From contig CAWAYQ010000028.1 in the NCBI GenBank assembly GCA_963786225.1, forward strand, positions 186,001 through 250,000: 64,000 nucleotides of DNA. Direction: 5' to 3'. Of the stretch, positions 42,714-50,795 are shown in pieces. Below the pieces are notes generated by a model. That model was not told where the DNA came from. It was given only the letters and a program-made list of their open reading frames with translations, and did not search any database. The translations under genes were made by a program, and so were the position numbers. Position 1 is the stretch's first letter; every line of letters begins with the position of its first letter. Source of the stretch: Flaviflagellibacter sp963786225. GTDB taxonomy: Bacteria > Pseudomonadota > Alphaproteobacteria > Rhizobiales > Methylopilaceae.

Positions 42714-43871
42714 TCAAAGACGCCACGCGGCAAGCGCGGCTAGATCAGGCTCGACGCCAAGGCCGGGCACCTGGGAGAGCTTCAGGATTCCATCGGATAT
42801 TTCGGGAAAAGGCTCCGCCAGAGCGAACCGAAGGGGATTCTCGCTCACATCGAACTCCAAAAGATCATCCCCCATAGCCGCCGTCAGGTGAGCGGTCGCC
42901 AGCAGGCCGATGCCGCCGCCGAGATAATGCGGACACACCCGCAAACCCGTGGCCTGCGCCCTTGCCCAGACCTTTCGAACCTTAGAGATTCCGCCCCATT
43001 TGATCGGATCCGGCTGCAGGATCTTCAGCACCCTCGCCGCTGCCCAAGCCTCGAAATCGGCCTCTCCGCGGATGTTCTCCCCCGCCGCGAGGGGGATGTC
43101 AGTCTGCTCGGCCAAAGCCTTCCACTCAGAAAGCGGCCTATCTGCCCGCAGCGGTTCCTCCAGCCAATCCACCGCAAATGTCGAGAGCATCCTGGTGGCC
43201 TCGATGGCAGCATCAATGTCCCAGGCTTGGTCCGCGTCGACCATCAAGCGGGCCTTCCCAATGCGACCGGTGAGTTGATCGAGAGCTGTTTTGTCTTCGT
43301 GCAGCCGGAAGCCCACCTTGAGCTTGTACGCTTGAACTCCGTGGGACTCAGCCCATTGCGTGCTCTGCTCGATATTGTCCGACGTCAGCCCGCTGGCGTA
43401 GATCCTTGCGGATCCGTCACCAGCGCAGCCCAGTACCCGGTGCAGCGGCTCCCCGAGGCGGCGAGCCCATAAATCCCAAAGCGCAATGTCGAATGCGGCG
43501 ATGACCTGTTCAAACGGGCCGTTCTCATTCGACTTGATCCGCATAATCGCGGTTTGCTCGTGAAGGAAACCCCAGAGGTCTTCCGGATGACTGGCACGAA
43601 ACCCTTTCACAAGTGGCGCGAGGATGTCGCTTGCAATGCGTTTCCGGTGCTCCACTCCGAACGCCGGCCAGTTTGTGAAGCACTCTCCCCATCCCCAGCA
43701 GCCGTCTCCATCGAGAAGCTTTACGATCAAGGCCGTGCGCGCGCTCTGACTGCCGTAACGCGCGCGCCGCCCTTGAGCGATTGGAACACGGAACGCGAAA
43801 ATCTCGACGTGTTCGATCCTCAGCTCGGTAATTCCGATTCCGCTTAACCGCACCTTATCAATGACTTGCAA
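42714..43871 (-). CDS. Enolase-superfamily enzyme (mandelate racemase/muconate lactonizing type)
   Basis: About 385 residues. The frame starts at a TTG (43871) preceded by GGGGTAGGG; a GTG at 43853 is an alternative. The catalytic set of the mandelate-racemase group is visible: the KxK lysines in AYKLKVGFRL, the metal ligands Asp in MVDADQAWD, Glu in WLEEPLRAD and Glu in LAAGENIRG, and a His in VCPHYLGGG. Such enzymes take a proton from the alpha carbon of a carboxylate for racemisation, dehydration or cycloisomerisation. It probably heads an operon with the downstream lyase, controlled by the CTGTCGACAG site 26 bases upstream. Confidence 0.9.
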   Translation of the reverse strand: MQVIDKVRLSGIGITELRIEHVEIFAFRVPIAQGRRARYGSQSARTALIVKLLDGDGCWGWGECFTNWPAFGVEHRKRIASDILAPLVKGFRASHPEDLWGFLHEQTAIMRIKSNENGPFEQVIAAFDIALWDLWARRLGEPLHRVLGCAGDGSARIYASGLTSDNIEQSTQWAESHGVQAYKLKVGFRLHEDKTALDQLTGRIGKARLMVDADQAWDIDAAIEATRMLSTFAVDWLEEPLRADRPLSEWKALAEQTDIPLAAGENIRGEADFEAWAAARVLKILQPDPIKWGGISKVRKVWARAQATGLRVCPHYLGGGIGLLATAHLTAAMGDDLLEFDVSENPLRFALAEPFPEISDGILKLSQVPGLGVEPDLAALAAWRL

Positions 43872-43896
43872 GACCCTACCCCGTCCGATCTGTCGT

Positions 43897-43906
43897 CTGT
43901 CGACAG
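43897..43906. promoter_or_regulatory. GntR operator candidate, copy 3 (CTGTCGACAG)
   Basis: The palindrome, in the context TCGTCTGTCGACAGACTACG (here extended to GTCTGTCGACAGAC, 14 bases of perfect symmetry), lies just upstream of the enolase-superfamily gene. It is the best of the three copies. Confidence 0.75.
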
Positions 43907-44440
43907 ACTACGAGCCACGAATGGTTCGGTCAATCGCAATGACCGCAAGGACCAGCTTCGCATAACGGTCCCACGCCCTATCGAAGTCCGGCACGAGGTG
44001 TTCGATTTTTGTGTTCATAAGCAGCGCCCCGTCGGAACCTATGCCTACGGAAAGCGAAGGCGGCGGCCATTGAGGCCTCCGCAGAATGGAGAGCGCACGT
44101 GCCAAGGCTAAATGACGCGTACGAGCCTCCCGAAGACGTGGTGCCAAAAATGGCTGAGGCTTTCCGGGCACATCTCGCGCGGTCCGGCTTGCGCGAAGCC
44201 TGAAGCAAAAGCCGTCGCGCACGGTGTAGGCAGCCTATGGCGCGTCCGAATTAAGAGTCAGGCGAGGGTCGTACGATCGGGCAAGAGCTCCAGTCGAAAC
44301 GCCCTGTACTCGCCGGTAGTGGCTGCCTTCAGGCCCCGAACTGGACAAGGTCGTCGGGCACGCGCCGAACGTACTGGAAGACCGTGCCCGGTCGGGCGAC
44401 ATCTTGCAGGATCAACGACTTAGCTAAGAAAACAGGAAAA
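43907..44440. other. Intergenic stretch before tRNA-Glu, nothing recognised
   Basis: About 530 bases. An open frame on the minus strand (43908-44222) ends in VPDFDRAWDRYAKLVLAVIA but has no recognised family or ribosome site, and plus-strand frames are equally unconvincing. It may be degraded sequence at an island edge. Confidence 0.45.
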
Positions 44441-44515
44441 TGGCGCGCCCTAGGGGAGTCGAACCCCTCTCTCCAGCGTGAAAGGCTGGCGTCCTAACCG
44501 ATAGACGAAGGGCGC
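44441..44515 (-). tRNA. tRNA-Glu (anticodon TTC)
   Basis: On the minus strand the sequence starts GCGCCCTTCGTCTATCGGTT and folds as a full cloverleaf. It has the acceptor stem GCGCCCT/AGGGCGC, the anticodon arm CCAGC-CTTTCAC-GCTGG with anticodon TTC, the T arm GAGGG-GTTCGACTCCCCT and an encoded CCA at the 3' end. It is between the catabolic locus and the TadG-like gene. Confidence 0.95.
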
Positions 44516-44576
44516 GGAACCGGGGTCTTATAGGGTGCCACGCTCTGCGCCGCAACATGTCAAAACCGCGTCACAT

Positions 44577-46142
44577 CTACTCGGCGATCCGAAGTTTGCC
44601 GAGATCCTTGGCAATGCTGTTGAAGGCCGCCTTGAGTTCCGTCTCGCTGCTCGCCTGTTTCGCCTTGGAGGGCGAGGACGCGCAATCGGTCAGCCGGTTC
44701 AAGGTCGCGGTATCCGAGATCTGGAAGGCGATCGTGTAGATCGTGATTTTCTCGGGATGATCGGGATCGCCGTTCTTGGCGTTTTCGCACGCTTCTTCCA
44801 GCCGGTCGTCCATGGCCGATTTCAGCTCACCTCCGGACATGTCGTCCGAGCCCTCGGCGAGACGGTTGTTCGAGGCATAGCCATAGGCCGAATAATCAGA
44901 ATTGTTGTGGGTGTCATCGTTGCCGTTGATCGTGTTGGCGCCGTCCGTCATCAGCACGATGTATTTGCGGAGATTGGGCGTATCGTAGGCTTTGCCCTCC
45001 ACGAACGGCGCGTCGTGGGACAGCACACGCCAGCCCCACATCAGGCCTTCGTGAATATTGGTGTAGCCCTTCGCGTCCATGGCGTTGATCGTGTCGATCA
45101 GGGTCTGCTTCGTCCCCGTCAACGGCAGGATGGGATCGGAATTGCACCAGAAGTTCGGGCCTTTGTTGGTGCTGCCGGTGGAGTTCGTGTTGGGCGTCTG
45201 ATCCTTGTATTTACACACCCGCTTCTGGCGGCCCGCATCCGAGGTGTCGGACTTCTGGCTCGACGTGCAGTTTGAATTGACGCCGTCGTCGTTCAGATAG
45301 TTGTTGATGAACTCCTTGTTGTTCTCATCTTTCTCGTCGGGCTCGTCCGGCGCGAACATCGGCACGAAGAAAGAACTTGGATCCGTCGCGACCGCCAGGG
45401 TGTCGTTCACGGCATGCTCGCCGGGTCGCGATTCCACGCAGCCCGCCCAGCTGACGCCCTTCATCTCGTCGAAAAGCGTGAAGCGGTTTTTGGCCGACTC
45501 GAAATTCTCCGAATGAGCCGGCGACAGCGCATTCTTGTCCATCCAGTCCTCGGTCTTGTTCGCGACGCCGATATTGACCGCGCCGGAGAACGGCACGATG
45601 CCGACCTTGACGCGCGTCGTCGCGGACGCGGACTGATAAAGAATGGTGACGAGGTCCTTGGCCGCCGTCCTGAGGGATGTGATTTTCGACCCCGCCATCG
45701 AGCCTGAATTGTCGAGCACGAGCGCGACCTCGATCTCCTGGTCGCCGACCACCGTCGTCGAACTGGCATGCAGGCTCAAGGGACCGAAACCGAAGAAGTG
45801 CATCACGCTCGGCGTGAACGTCGCGGAGGCGGTCACATTCACCCGGCCTTGCGAGAGATTGTAGGTGACCGGGTCCAGCACGGGGTTTTCCAGCGTTCCG
45901 GCCCCGCTGTTGAAATAGCCCTGCGCCTTTGCCTGGATGTTGCCCAGTGCGGACGACAGATGAAGGTCGTGATTGACCGCGAGCGCCGTCAGATCCACGG
46001 CGCTTTGAAGCGTGCTTCGGGCGCGGGTCATATTGGTGAGATCGACCGAGGCTCCCACCAGCGCGATGATCGGCACGAGGCTGATCGCGAACAGCGGCAT
46101 GATCGAACCCTGTTCCCCGCGGAGGAATTTTGAGAACAGCAT
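44577..46142 (-). CDS. TadG-like protein with von Willebrand A domain
   Basis: A 521-residue protein. The N-terminal RGEQGSIMPLFAISLVPIIA followed by LVGASVDLTNMTRARSTLQS is the TadE/TadG pilin-like segment, a prepilin-type hydrophobic helix. A vWA domain begins near residue 135 with the MIDAS motif VALVLDNSGSMAGSK and continues to the C-terminus with a Cys/Asn-rich insertion (about 260-340) and the later MIDAS strand YIVLMTDGANTINGND. TadG-type proteins act in Flp pilus assembly at the cell surface. No other tad gene is nearby, so this is an orphan copy. An AGGGGCG site precedes the ATG. Confidence 0.88.
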   Translation of the reverse strand: MLFSKFLRGEQGSIMPLFAISLVPIIALVGASVDLTNMTRARSTLQSAVDLTALAVNHDLHLSSALGNIQAKAQGYFNSGAGTLENPVLDPVTYNLSQGRVNVTASATFTPSVMHFFGFGPLSLHASSTTVVGDQEIEVALVLDNSGSMAGSKITSLRTAAKDLVTILYQSASATTRVKVGIVPFSGAVNIGVANKTEDWMDKNALSPAHSENFESAKNRFTLFDEMKGVSWAGCVESRPGEHAVNDTLAVATDPSSFFVPMFAPDEPDEKDENNKEFINNYLNDDGVNSNCTSSQKSDTSDAGRQKRVCKYKDQTPNTNSTGSTNKGPNFWCNSDPILPLTGTKQTLIDTINAMDAKGYTNIHEGLMWGWRVLSHDAPFVEGKAYDTPNLRKYIVLMTDGANTINGNDDTHNNSDYSAYGYASNNRLAEGSDDMSGGELKSAMDDRLEEACENAKNGDPDHPEKITIYTIAFQISDTATLNRLTDCASSPSKAKQASSETELKAAFNSIAKDLGKLRIAE

Positions 46143-46273
46143 GACGTTTCGCCCCTGCCCGATTGTCGGGACTCCTGACGCGAAACTTAACAGCCGCGCA
46201 TAAAGCGGGGGTCAAAACTACAACTACAATTTGTAATGAAAAAGAAGGAATAAACCACGCGAAAAACGCGGCT

Positions 46274-48088
46274 TTACGAACTTCGCGCGGCGTCAAGGAC
46301 CCTGATGCTCACCGTCGTGCGGCCGCCCCATTCGTCGATCTGCAGAGAGCCGGCGATATGCACGGACTGCCCTCGCAGCGCCTGCAATTGAACCCCCAGG
46401 GGCTGGCCGACGGCGCGAAAGGCGATCGCCCCGCCGGTTGAGCCGTCGGCCGCCTTTAACCTTAACCGCAAATGCCCGGTCCCGACTTCGTCCGCCCCGA
46501 CGAGCACGTGGTTCGGCAGAACGAATACCGGTTCGGGATTGCCCGCACCGAAGGGCCCGGCCCGGGCGACCTCGTGGCAGAGTTCGGGTTGCAAACCGCC
46601 GGCCGAGAGGATGCCATCGATCCTGAGGACGTCTTCGCGCCGCGCGGATGCAACGGAGTCGGCGAGGTTCTCTTCAAGAAACGCCGTAAAGGCCGGCAGG
46701 CCTCCGGGTGGAACCGTGATGCCCGCCGCCATGGCATGGCCGCCGCCCTTGGTCAGCAGGCCCCTGGTCACGGCCGCGCGCACGACGCCGCCGATATCGA
46801 CACCGGGGATCGAGCGCCCGGACCCGGTTCCCCGTCCCTCCTCGTCGAGCGTGACCGCGAAGGACGGCCGGCCGGTGCGTTCCTTCAGCCGCGCGGCAAC
46901 GAGGCCGATGACGCCCGGATGCCAGCCCTGGCCGGACGCGACGACCACGCCGGCATCCCCGTTGCTCGCCACGGTCTCGGCCTCCGCCAGCGTCGTGCGC
47001 TCGACCTCCTGGCGCTCCGAGTTCAACCGGTCGAGTTCCTGCGCGATGCGTTCGGCCTCGGCTTCGTCGTCGCAGGTCAGGAGCAGCGCACCGAGCTCGG
47101 CGCGACCAATGCGGCCGCCGGCATTGATGCGGGGGCCGATCAGGAAACCGAGATGATAGGGGCTCGGTGTCCCCCTCACCCGTGCCGCATCGGCCAAAGC
47201 GCGCAATCCCGCGCGCCGCCTCTGCCCGAACGCCGCAAGACCCTTGAGAACGAAAGCGCGGTTGATGCCGATCAGCGGCACGACATCGGCAACCGTTCCG
47301 AGGGCCACGAGATCGAGCAGCGCCAGGAGATCCGGCTCGGGCCGGTCCGGGGTCCAGAATCCGCGCTGGCGAAGGAGCCGGTTGGTCGCGACGACGGCGA
47401 GATAGACCACGCCGACGGCCGCGAGATGATCGTGGCCCGACAGATCGTCCTGACGCTTCGGGTTCACCAAAGCGGCGACGTCCGGCAGTGTGTCGCCGGT
47501 CTGGTGATGGTCGAGAACGACGACGTCCATGCCGAGCTGGCTTGCCTCGGCAAGCGCTGCATGACTTGTCGTGCCGCAATCGACGGTGACGAGAAGCTTC
47601 GCGCCCCCTGCGGCAAGACCGCGGATCGCTTCCACATTCGGGCCGTAGCCCTCGAAAATGCGGTCGGGAATGTAGATCGTATAGGGAGTGCCCGCGGCCT
47701 TGAGCAGGCTGGCCAGAACCGCGGACGAGGTCGCGCCGTCGACATCGTAATCGCCGAAGATCGCGACGCTCTCCCCGGCCTGAACGGCCTGGGCCAGGCG
47801 CTCCGCGGCGGTTTCCATGCCGGTCAGACGATAGGGTTCGGGCAAAAGCGTTCGGAGCGTCGGCGCGAGATATTCCGGAACGGCCTCCAGCGACACCCCT
47901 CGCCCGGCCAGCACGTCGGCCAGAACCTCCGAAAGCCCGTGACGCTGGGCAATCGCCAGCGCCTGGGCGTGCTTTCCCGCATCCAGCCGATCGCGCCAGA
48001 CGCGGCCGGTGAATGAGGATTCGATCCCGAGAAGGGGCAGCGCCGCCTCCGGCGCGCGTGCGGCAGACCCAAGCATGGCGGCCACCAT
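46274..48088 (-). CDS. recJ: Single-stranded-DNA-specific exonuclease RecJ
   Basis: A 604-residue DHH-family 5'-3' exonuclease for recombination and mismatch repair in the cytoplasm. The motifs are IFGDYDVDGATSSAVLASLL (motif I), LLVTVDCGTTSHAALAEASQ (II), VVLDHHQTGDTLPDVAALVN (III, DHH) and, in the DHHA1 part, FLIGPRINAGGRIGRAELGA and ASGQGWHPGVIGLVAARLKE. The C-terminal OB-fold region ends in WGGRTTVSIRVLDAARSS. ATG codons at 48088 and 48076 are both possible. The gene is of core type and sits between two tRNA genes. Confidence 0.96.
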   Translation of the reverse strand: MVAAMLGSAARAPEAALPLLGIESSFTGRVWRDRLDAGKHAQALAIAQRHGLSEVLADVLAGRGVSLEAVPEYLAPTLRTLLPEPYRLTGMETAAERLAQAVQAGESVAIFGDYDVDGATSSAVLASLLKAAGTPYTIYIPDRIFEGYGPNVEAIRGLAAGGAKLLVTVDCGTTSHAALAEASQLGMDVVVLDHHQTGDTLPDVAALVNPKRQDDLSGHDHLAAVGVVYLAVVATNRLLRQRGFWTPDRPEPDLLALLDLVALGTVADVVPLIGINRAFVLKGLAAFGQRRRAGLRALADAARVRGTPSPYHLGFLIGPRINAGGRIGRAELGALLLTCDDEAEAERIAQELDRLNSERQEVERTTLAEAETVASNGDAGVVVASGQGWHPGVIGLVAARLKERTGRPSFAVTLDEEGRGTGSGRSIPGVDIGGVVRAAVTRGLLTKGGGHAMAAGITVPPGGLPAFTAFLEENLADSVASARREDVLRIDGILSAGGLQPELCHEVARAGPFGAGNPEPVFVLPNHVLVGADEVGTGHLRLRLKAADGSTGGAIAFRAVGQPLGVQLQALRGQSVHIAGSLQIDEWGGRTTVSIRVLDAARSS

Positions 48089-48193
48089 GCCGTGAGTTCC
48101 TGCCGTGGTCTCAATGGCCGAGAGACTTGCCTGTGGTCAGTGGGGCTAACTCGCGTTGACCCATCGGAAACCACCCTGTACCAAGCCTGTGCC

Positions 48194-48285
48194 GGAGACG
48201 TGGCCGAGAGGCTGAAGGCACTCGTTTGCTAAATGAGCAGACCCCCAAAAGGGTCTCGAGGGTTCGAATCCCTCCGTCTCCGCCA
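48194..48285 (+). tRNA. tRNA-Ser (anticodon GCT)
   Basis: A 92-base tRNA beginning GGAGACGTGGCCGAGAGGCT, with an anticodon loop TTTGCTAAA (anticodon GCT), the long variable arm expected of tRNA-Ser (ACCCCCAAAAGGGT), a T arm GAGGG-TTCGAAT-CCCTC and an acceptor end CGTCTCCG with encoded CCA. Confidence 0.96.
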
Positions 48286-48355
48286 CATTCTTTCCGCAGC
48301 AAAATCAACGGCCTGATCGGGATAATTCGTCCATTGTATGACGGAATGTATCCCG

Positions 48356-48580
48356 ATGCGCTGTCCCACCAACCTGACCCGTCGCGGCGACGCCTGGACC
48401 TTCCAAATCCGTCTGTCGCACGCACTTGCCGTCGATTTCTGTCTTGCCAACCTTCGTGCTTGCTTGGGTGTCATCCCGCGAAAACGGGCGCTGCGGACCG
48501 CCGGCATCCTCGCCGCCACCGCCCGCTCCAGGCATCCAAGACGCAAAAGCCGCGAGAAACCGCGGCTTTTGTCGTTCTGA
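48356..48580 (+). pseudogene. Integrase N-terminal remnant next to tRNA-Ser
   Basis: From the ATG at 48356 the first 18 residues, MRCPTNLTRRGDAWTFQI, match the usual N-terminus of tyrosine integrases with a DUF6538-type arm. The frame then loses similarity and ends at 48580, overlapping a terminator. It is 70 bases from the 3' end of tRNA-Ser, a classic integration target, so it is probably the scar of a lost island. Only the short N-terminal match supports this. Confidence 0.45.
48544..48571. terminator. Strong bidirectional terminator
   Basis: CAAAAGCCGCG-AGAAAC-CGCGGCTTTTG forms an eleven-pair stem with an A/T tract on each side, so it can stop transcripts on both strands. It separates the tRNA-Ser region from the convergent LysR gene. 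Confidence 0.85.
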
Positions 48581-48606
48581 GGGCGGCCGTCCGGCCGCTC
48601 GACGAC

Positions 48607-49596
48607 TCAGCGAGAAAACTGGTCGCTATGTTTTCCGGCGTTGGGAACCGTGGTCAAGGCGATCTGCCGTCGCCGAGGCCGAGGCAGGCCGGGTTTTCCG
48701 ATGTGCCGGCGGATGAGATCGGCGAGCCGGGCGGCCGTGGGACTGAGGGTTTGCCCACGAAGCGAAATGATGGCGACCTGACGCGACAGTCTCGGCTCGA
48801 CGATCCGAACGATGCGCACGTCCTTGGAACGTTGAGCGGGAAGCCCGTACTCCGGCAGGATGGCAACTCCGAGCCCAGCCTCGGCCATCGATATGAGAGA
48901 TTGCCCAAGCGTGAATTGATGTTTTGTGTTCAGCACGAGGCTGTGCGCGGCCAAAACTTCATGGAGAAAGGATCGCATGATAGTGCCGGGCTGGGGGAGC
49001 AGAAGGGGCATCGCCGCGAGTTCGCGCAGAGGAAGATCGGGCCTCGGATCCGGCATAAGCCGCTTCGGCACCATGGCGTAGAGATCGTCATCGAGAATAT
49101 GTTCGTAATGTAGATCGCCGGCCTGCATGACCGGCCCGACGGCGAAGTCGACGGAGCCGCTGGACACGGCCTCCAAGAGTTCGAACGACGGCAGCTCGCG
49201 GACATTGATGCGGAGATTGGGGCAATCGCGCTCGAAGGCCGCGAGAACGCTGCCGAGCCGGCGGGTGGCGATCAGCGGCGAGCAAGCCAGAGAGACGCGA
49301 CCGCGATTCACATCTGCGGCATCCTGAATCTGCCGCAACGTGGCCCCGACGTCTTGAAGAGCCCGGCGGGCGCTGCCCAGGAGGCGCTCCCCGTCGAGTG
49401 ACAGCCTGACCCGCCGCGTGGTGCGATGGAAAAGAGCGACGCCCAGCTGAGTTTCTAATTCCTTGATCTGGGCACTGACAGCGGATTGAGATCGGTTTGC
49501 GTGGTCTGCTGCCTGGCGGAAACTGCTATGCTTGGCGACGAGCATGAAGGTCTGCAGAAGCTTCAGGTTGATATTGGTGATGATGGAACTTTCCAT
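48607..49596 (-). CDS. LysR-family transcriptional regulator
   Basis: A 329-residue LysR-type regulator. The N-terminal winged helix reads LKLLQTFMLVAKHSSFRQAA and NRSQSAVSAQIKELETQLGV. The C-terminal co-inducer domain starts near residue 95 (VSLACSPLIATRRLGSVLAA) with a typical periplasmic-binding fold. GGAAGGTGACTT precedes the ATG. It is upstream of the tandem-helix GntR gene on the same strand and may regulate this second catabolic locus; its targets are not evident. Confidence 0.94.
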   Translation of the reverse strand: MESSIITNINLKLLQTFMLVAKHSSFRQAADHANRSQSAVSAQIKELETQLGVALFHRTTRRVRLSLDGERLLGSARRALQDVGATLRQIQDAADVNRGRVSLACSPLIATRRLGSVLAAFERDCPNLRINVRELPSFELLEAVSSGSVDFAVGPVMQAGDLHYEHILDDDLYAMVPKRLMPDPRPDLPLRELAAMPLLLPQPGTIMRSFLHEVLAAHSLVLNTKHQFTLGQSLISMAEAGLGVAILPEYGLPAQRSKDVRIVRIVEPRLSRQVAIISLRGQTLSPTAARLADLIRRHIGKPGLPRPRRRQIALTTVPNAGKHSDQFSR

Positions 49597-49665
49597 AAGT
49601 CACCTTCCTTGTAGCCAGCCTGTTTGGAACTGACTGAAATCGCTCTACCGAGCGTGCCAGATCGG

Positions 49666-50607
49666 CTAGGTTTTGTCGCGGTTATGCTCGAAACGAGAAG
49701 TTTGCACTTCCGATGCAGCCAGCGAGATATGGTCGGCCATCTGCCAGGCATTCGTCAGATGCACCCGCATCAATTGACCCGCCTTTTCCAGCGCATTGTC
49801 TGTTACGGCATCGATGATAGCGAGATGCTCCTGGCACCAATCGCGTATCCGCCGTCGGTTGAAGTAGCCGCCGAACTCAAGCACGCGGCGTAGCCGATTC
49901 TGCTGCTCGACTGCCTGCAGCAGAAAGGCATTTCCGCTAAATGCGGCCATCATTTCGTGAAAATCGGCGTCGGTCGCGAATATCTGGCTTGCGGTAACCT
50001 CAGTGAGCTCGGGCTGGTCCACGAGGGCTTCGTGCCGGCGACGTGCCTGTTCCAGGCGGCTGCGGTCGGCCTGAAAGCTGCCGAAAAGGAAGCCGGCAGG
50101 TTCTATCACCAGACGGAATTCGTAACTACCGCGCAGCGCCCCGTGAGAATCGAGCGTTGGCTGGAAGCTCCAGCCGCGACCCTTGTTGCGTACGATGATG
50201 CCATGCTCCGCCAGTTGAAGGAGCGTATGCTCGACTACGAGCCGGTCGGCGCCGTAGCGTCGCGCGATGTCGCTTTGCGTGAGGAAATTGGGGATCACTC
50301 CGGCAAGACGGTCGCCGATTATGCGGTCGTACAGATCCTGGTTCGGGGTAGGTGGCGGCTCCAAACGGATGTCCTCGAGCGCCGAGTAGGAAGCGGTGAG
50401 AACGAAGCCTTGGTTGCGTCGGGCTTCCACCACGCCGATCTCGGCAAGCAGATCCAGCGCCGCGCGCACCGGCGTGCGGGAAACGCCAAGAGCCTGCGAG
50501 AGTTGCTGCTCGCGCAGATGGTAGCCGGATTCGAACCGATCCTTGCACACGAGATCGAGAATTTGGCTTGCCAGTCGATACCGACCGGTACTGGGCCGTC
50601 TGGCCAC
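49666..50607 (-). CDS. GntR/FCD regulator with two winged-helix domains
   Basis: A 313-residue protein starting at a GTG with AAGGAG seven bases upstream. Residues about 10-70 are a normal GntR winged helix (LSQALGVSRTPVRAALDLLA, EARRNQGFVL). A second winged-helix-like unit follows at about 90-150 (DIARRYGADRLVVEHTLLQL, then VRNKGRGWSFQPT), and the FCD domain occupies the rest, with DADFHEMMAAFSGN, CQEHLAIIDAV and MRVHL as metal-site segments. Ordinary FCD regulators are about 230-250 residues with one helix domain. It is divergent from the deacylase operon, which it probably controls. Confidence 0.9.
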   Translation of the reverse strand: MARRPSTGRYRLASQILDLVCKDRFESGYHLREQQLSQALGVSRTPVRAALDLLAEIGVVEARRNQGFVLTASYSALEDIRLEPPPTPNQDLYDRIIGDRLAGVIPNFLTQSDIARRYGADRLVVEHTLLQLAEHGIIVRNKGRGWSFQPTLDSHGALRGSYEFRLVIEPAGFLFGSFQADRSRLEQARRRHEALVDQPELTEVTASQIFATDADFHEMMAAFSGNAFLLQAVEQQNRLRRVLEFGGYFNRRRIRDWCQEHLAIIDAVTDNALEKAGQLMRVHLTNAWQMADHISLAASEVQTSRFEHNRDKT

Positions 50608-50707
50608 TCATGACTCCTTGCGACACCGACAGGCTAGAACCGCGCCCGCTGAAACGCCAGACGGGACGTATGCGCAGATTAGCCTCTCTTGACCCACCTT
50701 CAACGGG

Positions 50708-50736
50708 ATTGTACGAATTGCTGCATTAAATACAAT
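50708..50736. promoter_or_regulatory. Inverted repeat in the GntR/deacylase divergent promoter
   Basis: ATTGTA (50708-50713) and TACAAT (50731-50736) form an inverted pair around AATTGCTGCATTA (50716-50728). The latter is closely matched by AATTCGTGCATTA at 58412-58424 in the other divergent promoter of this locus. The region is also AT-rich, as expected for a promoter. Confidence 0.4.
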
Positions 50737-50795
50737 ATTGGTTGGCGCGCCCCTTTGGCGCTGTTCTGACGTCTCGCCTCGGAAGGTCGCAACTA

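Noticed and set aside
46200..46275. Hairpin after recJ (CCGCG-TTTTT-CGCGTGG)
   Set aside because: The stem needs a wobble pair and has an oversized loop; it may be a weak terminator but was not strong enough to list.
46472..48016. A 514-codon open frame on the plus strand
   Set aside because: It lies antisense to recJ, whose DHH motifs are all present on the minus strand; the plus-strand product has no recognisable family.
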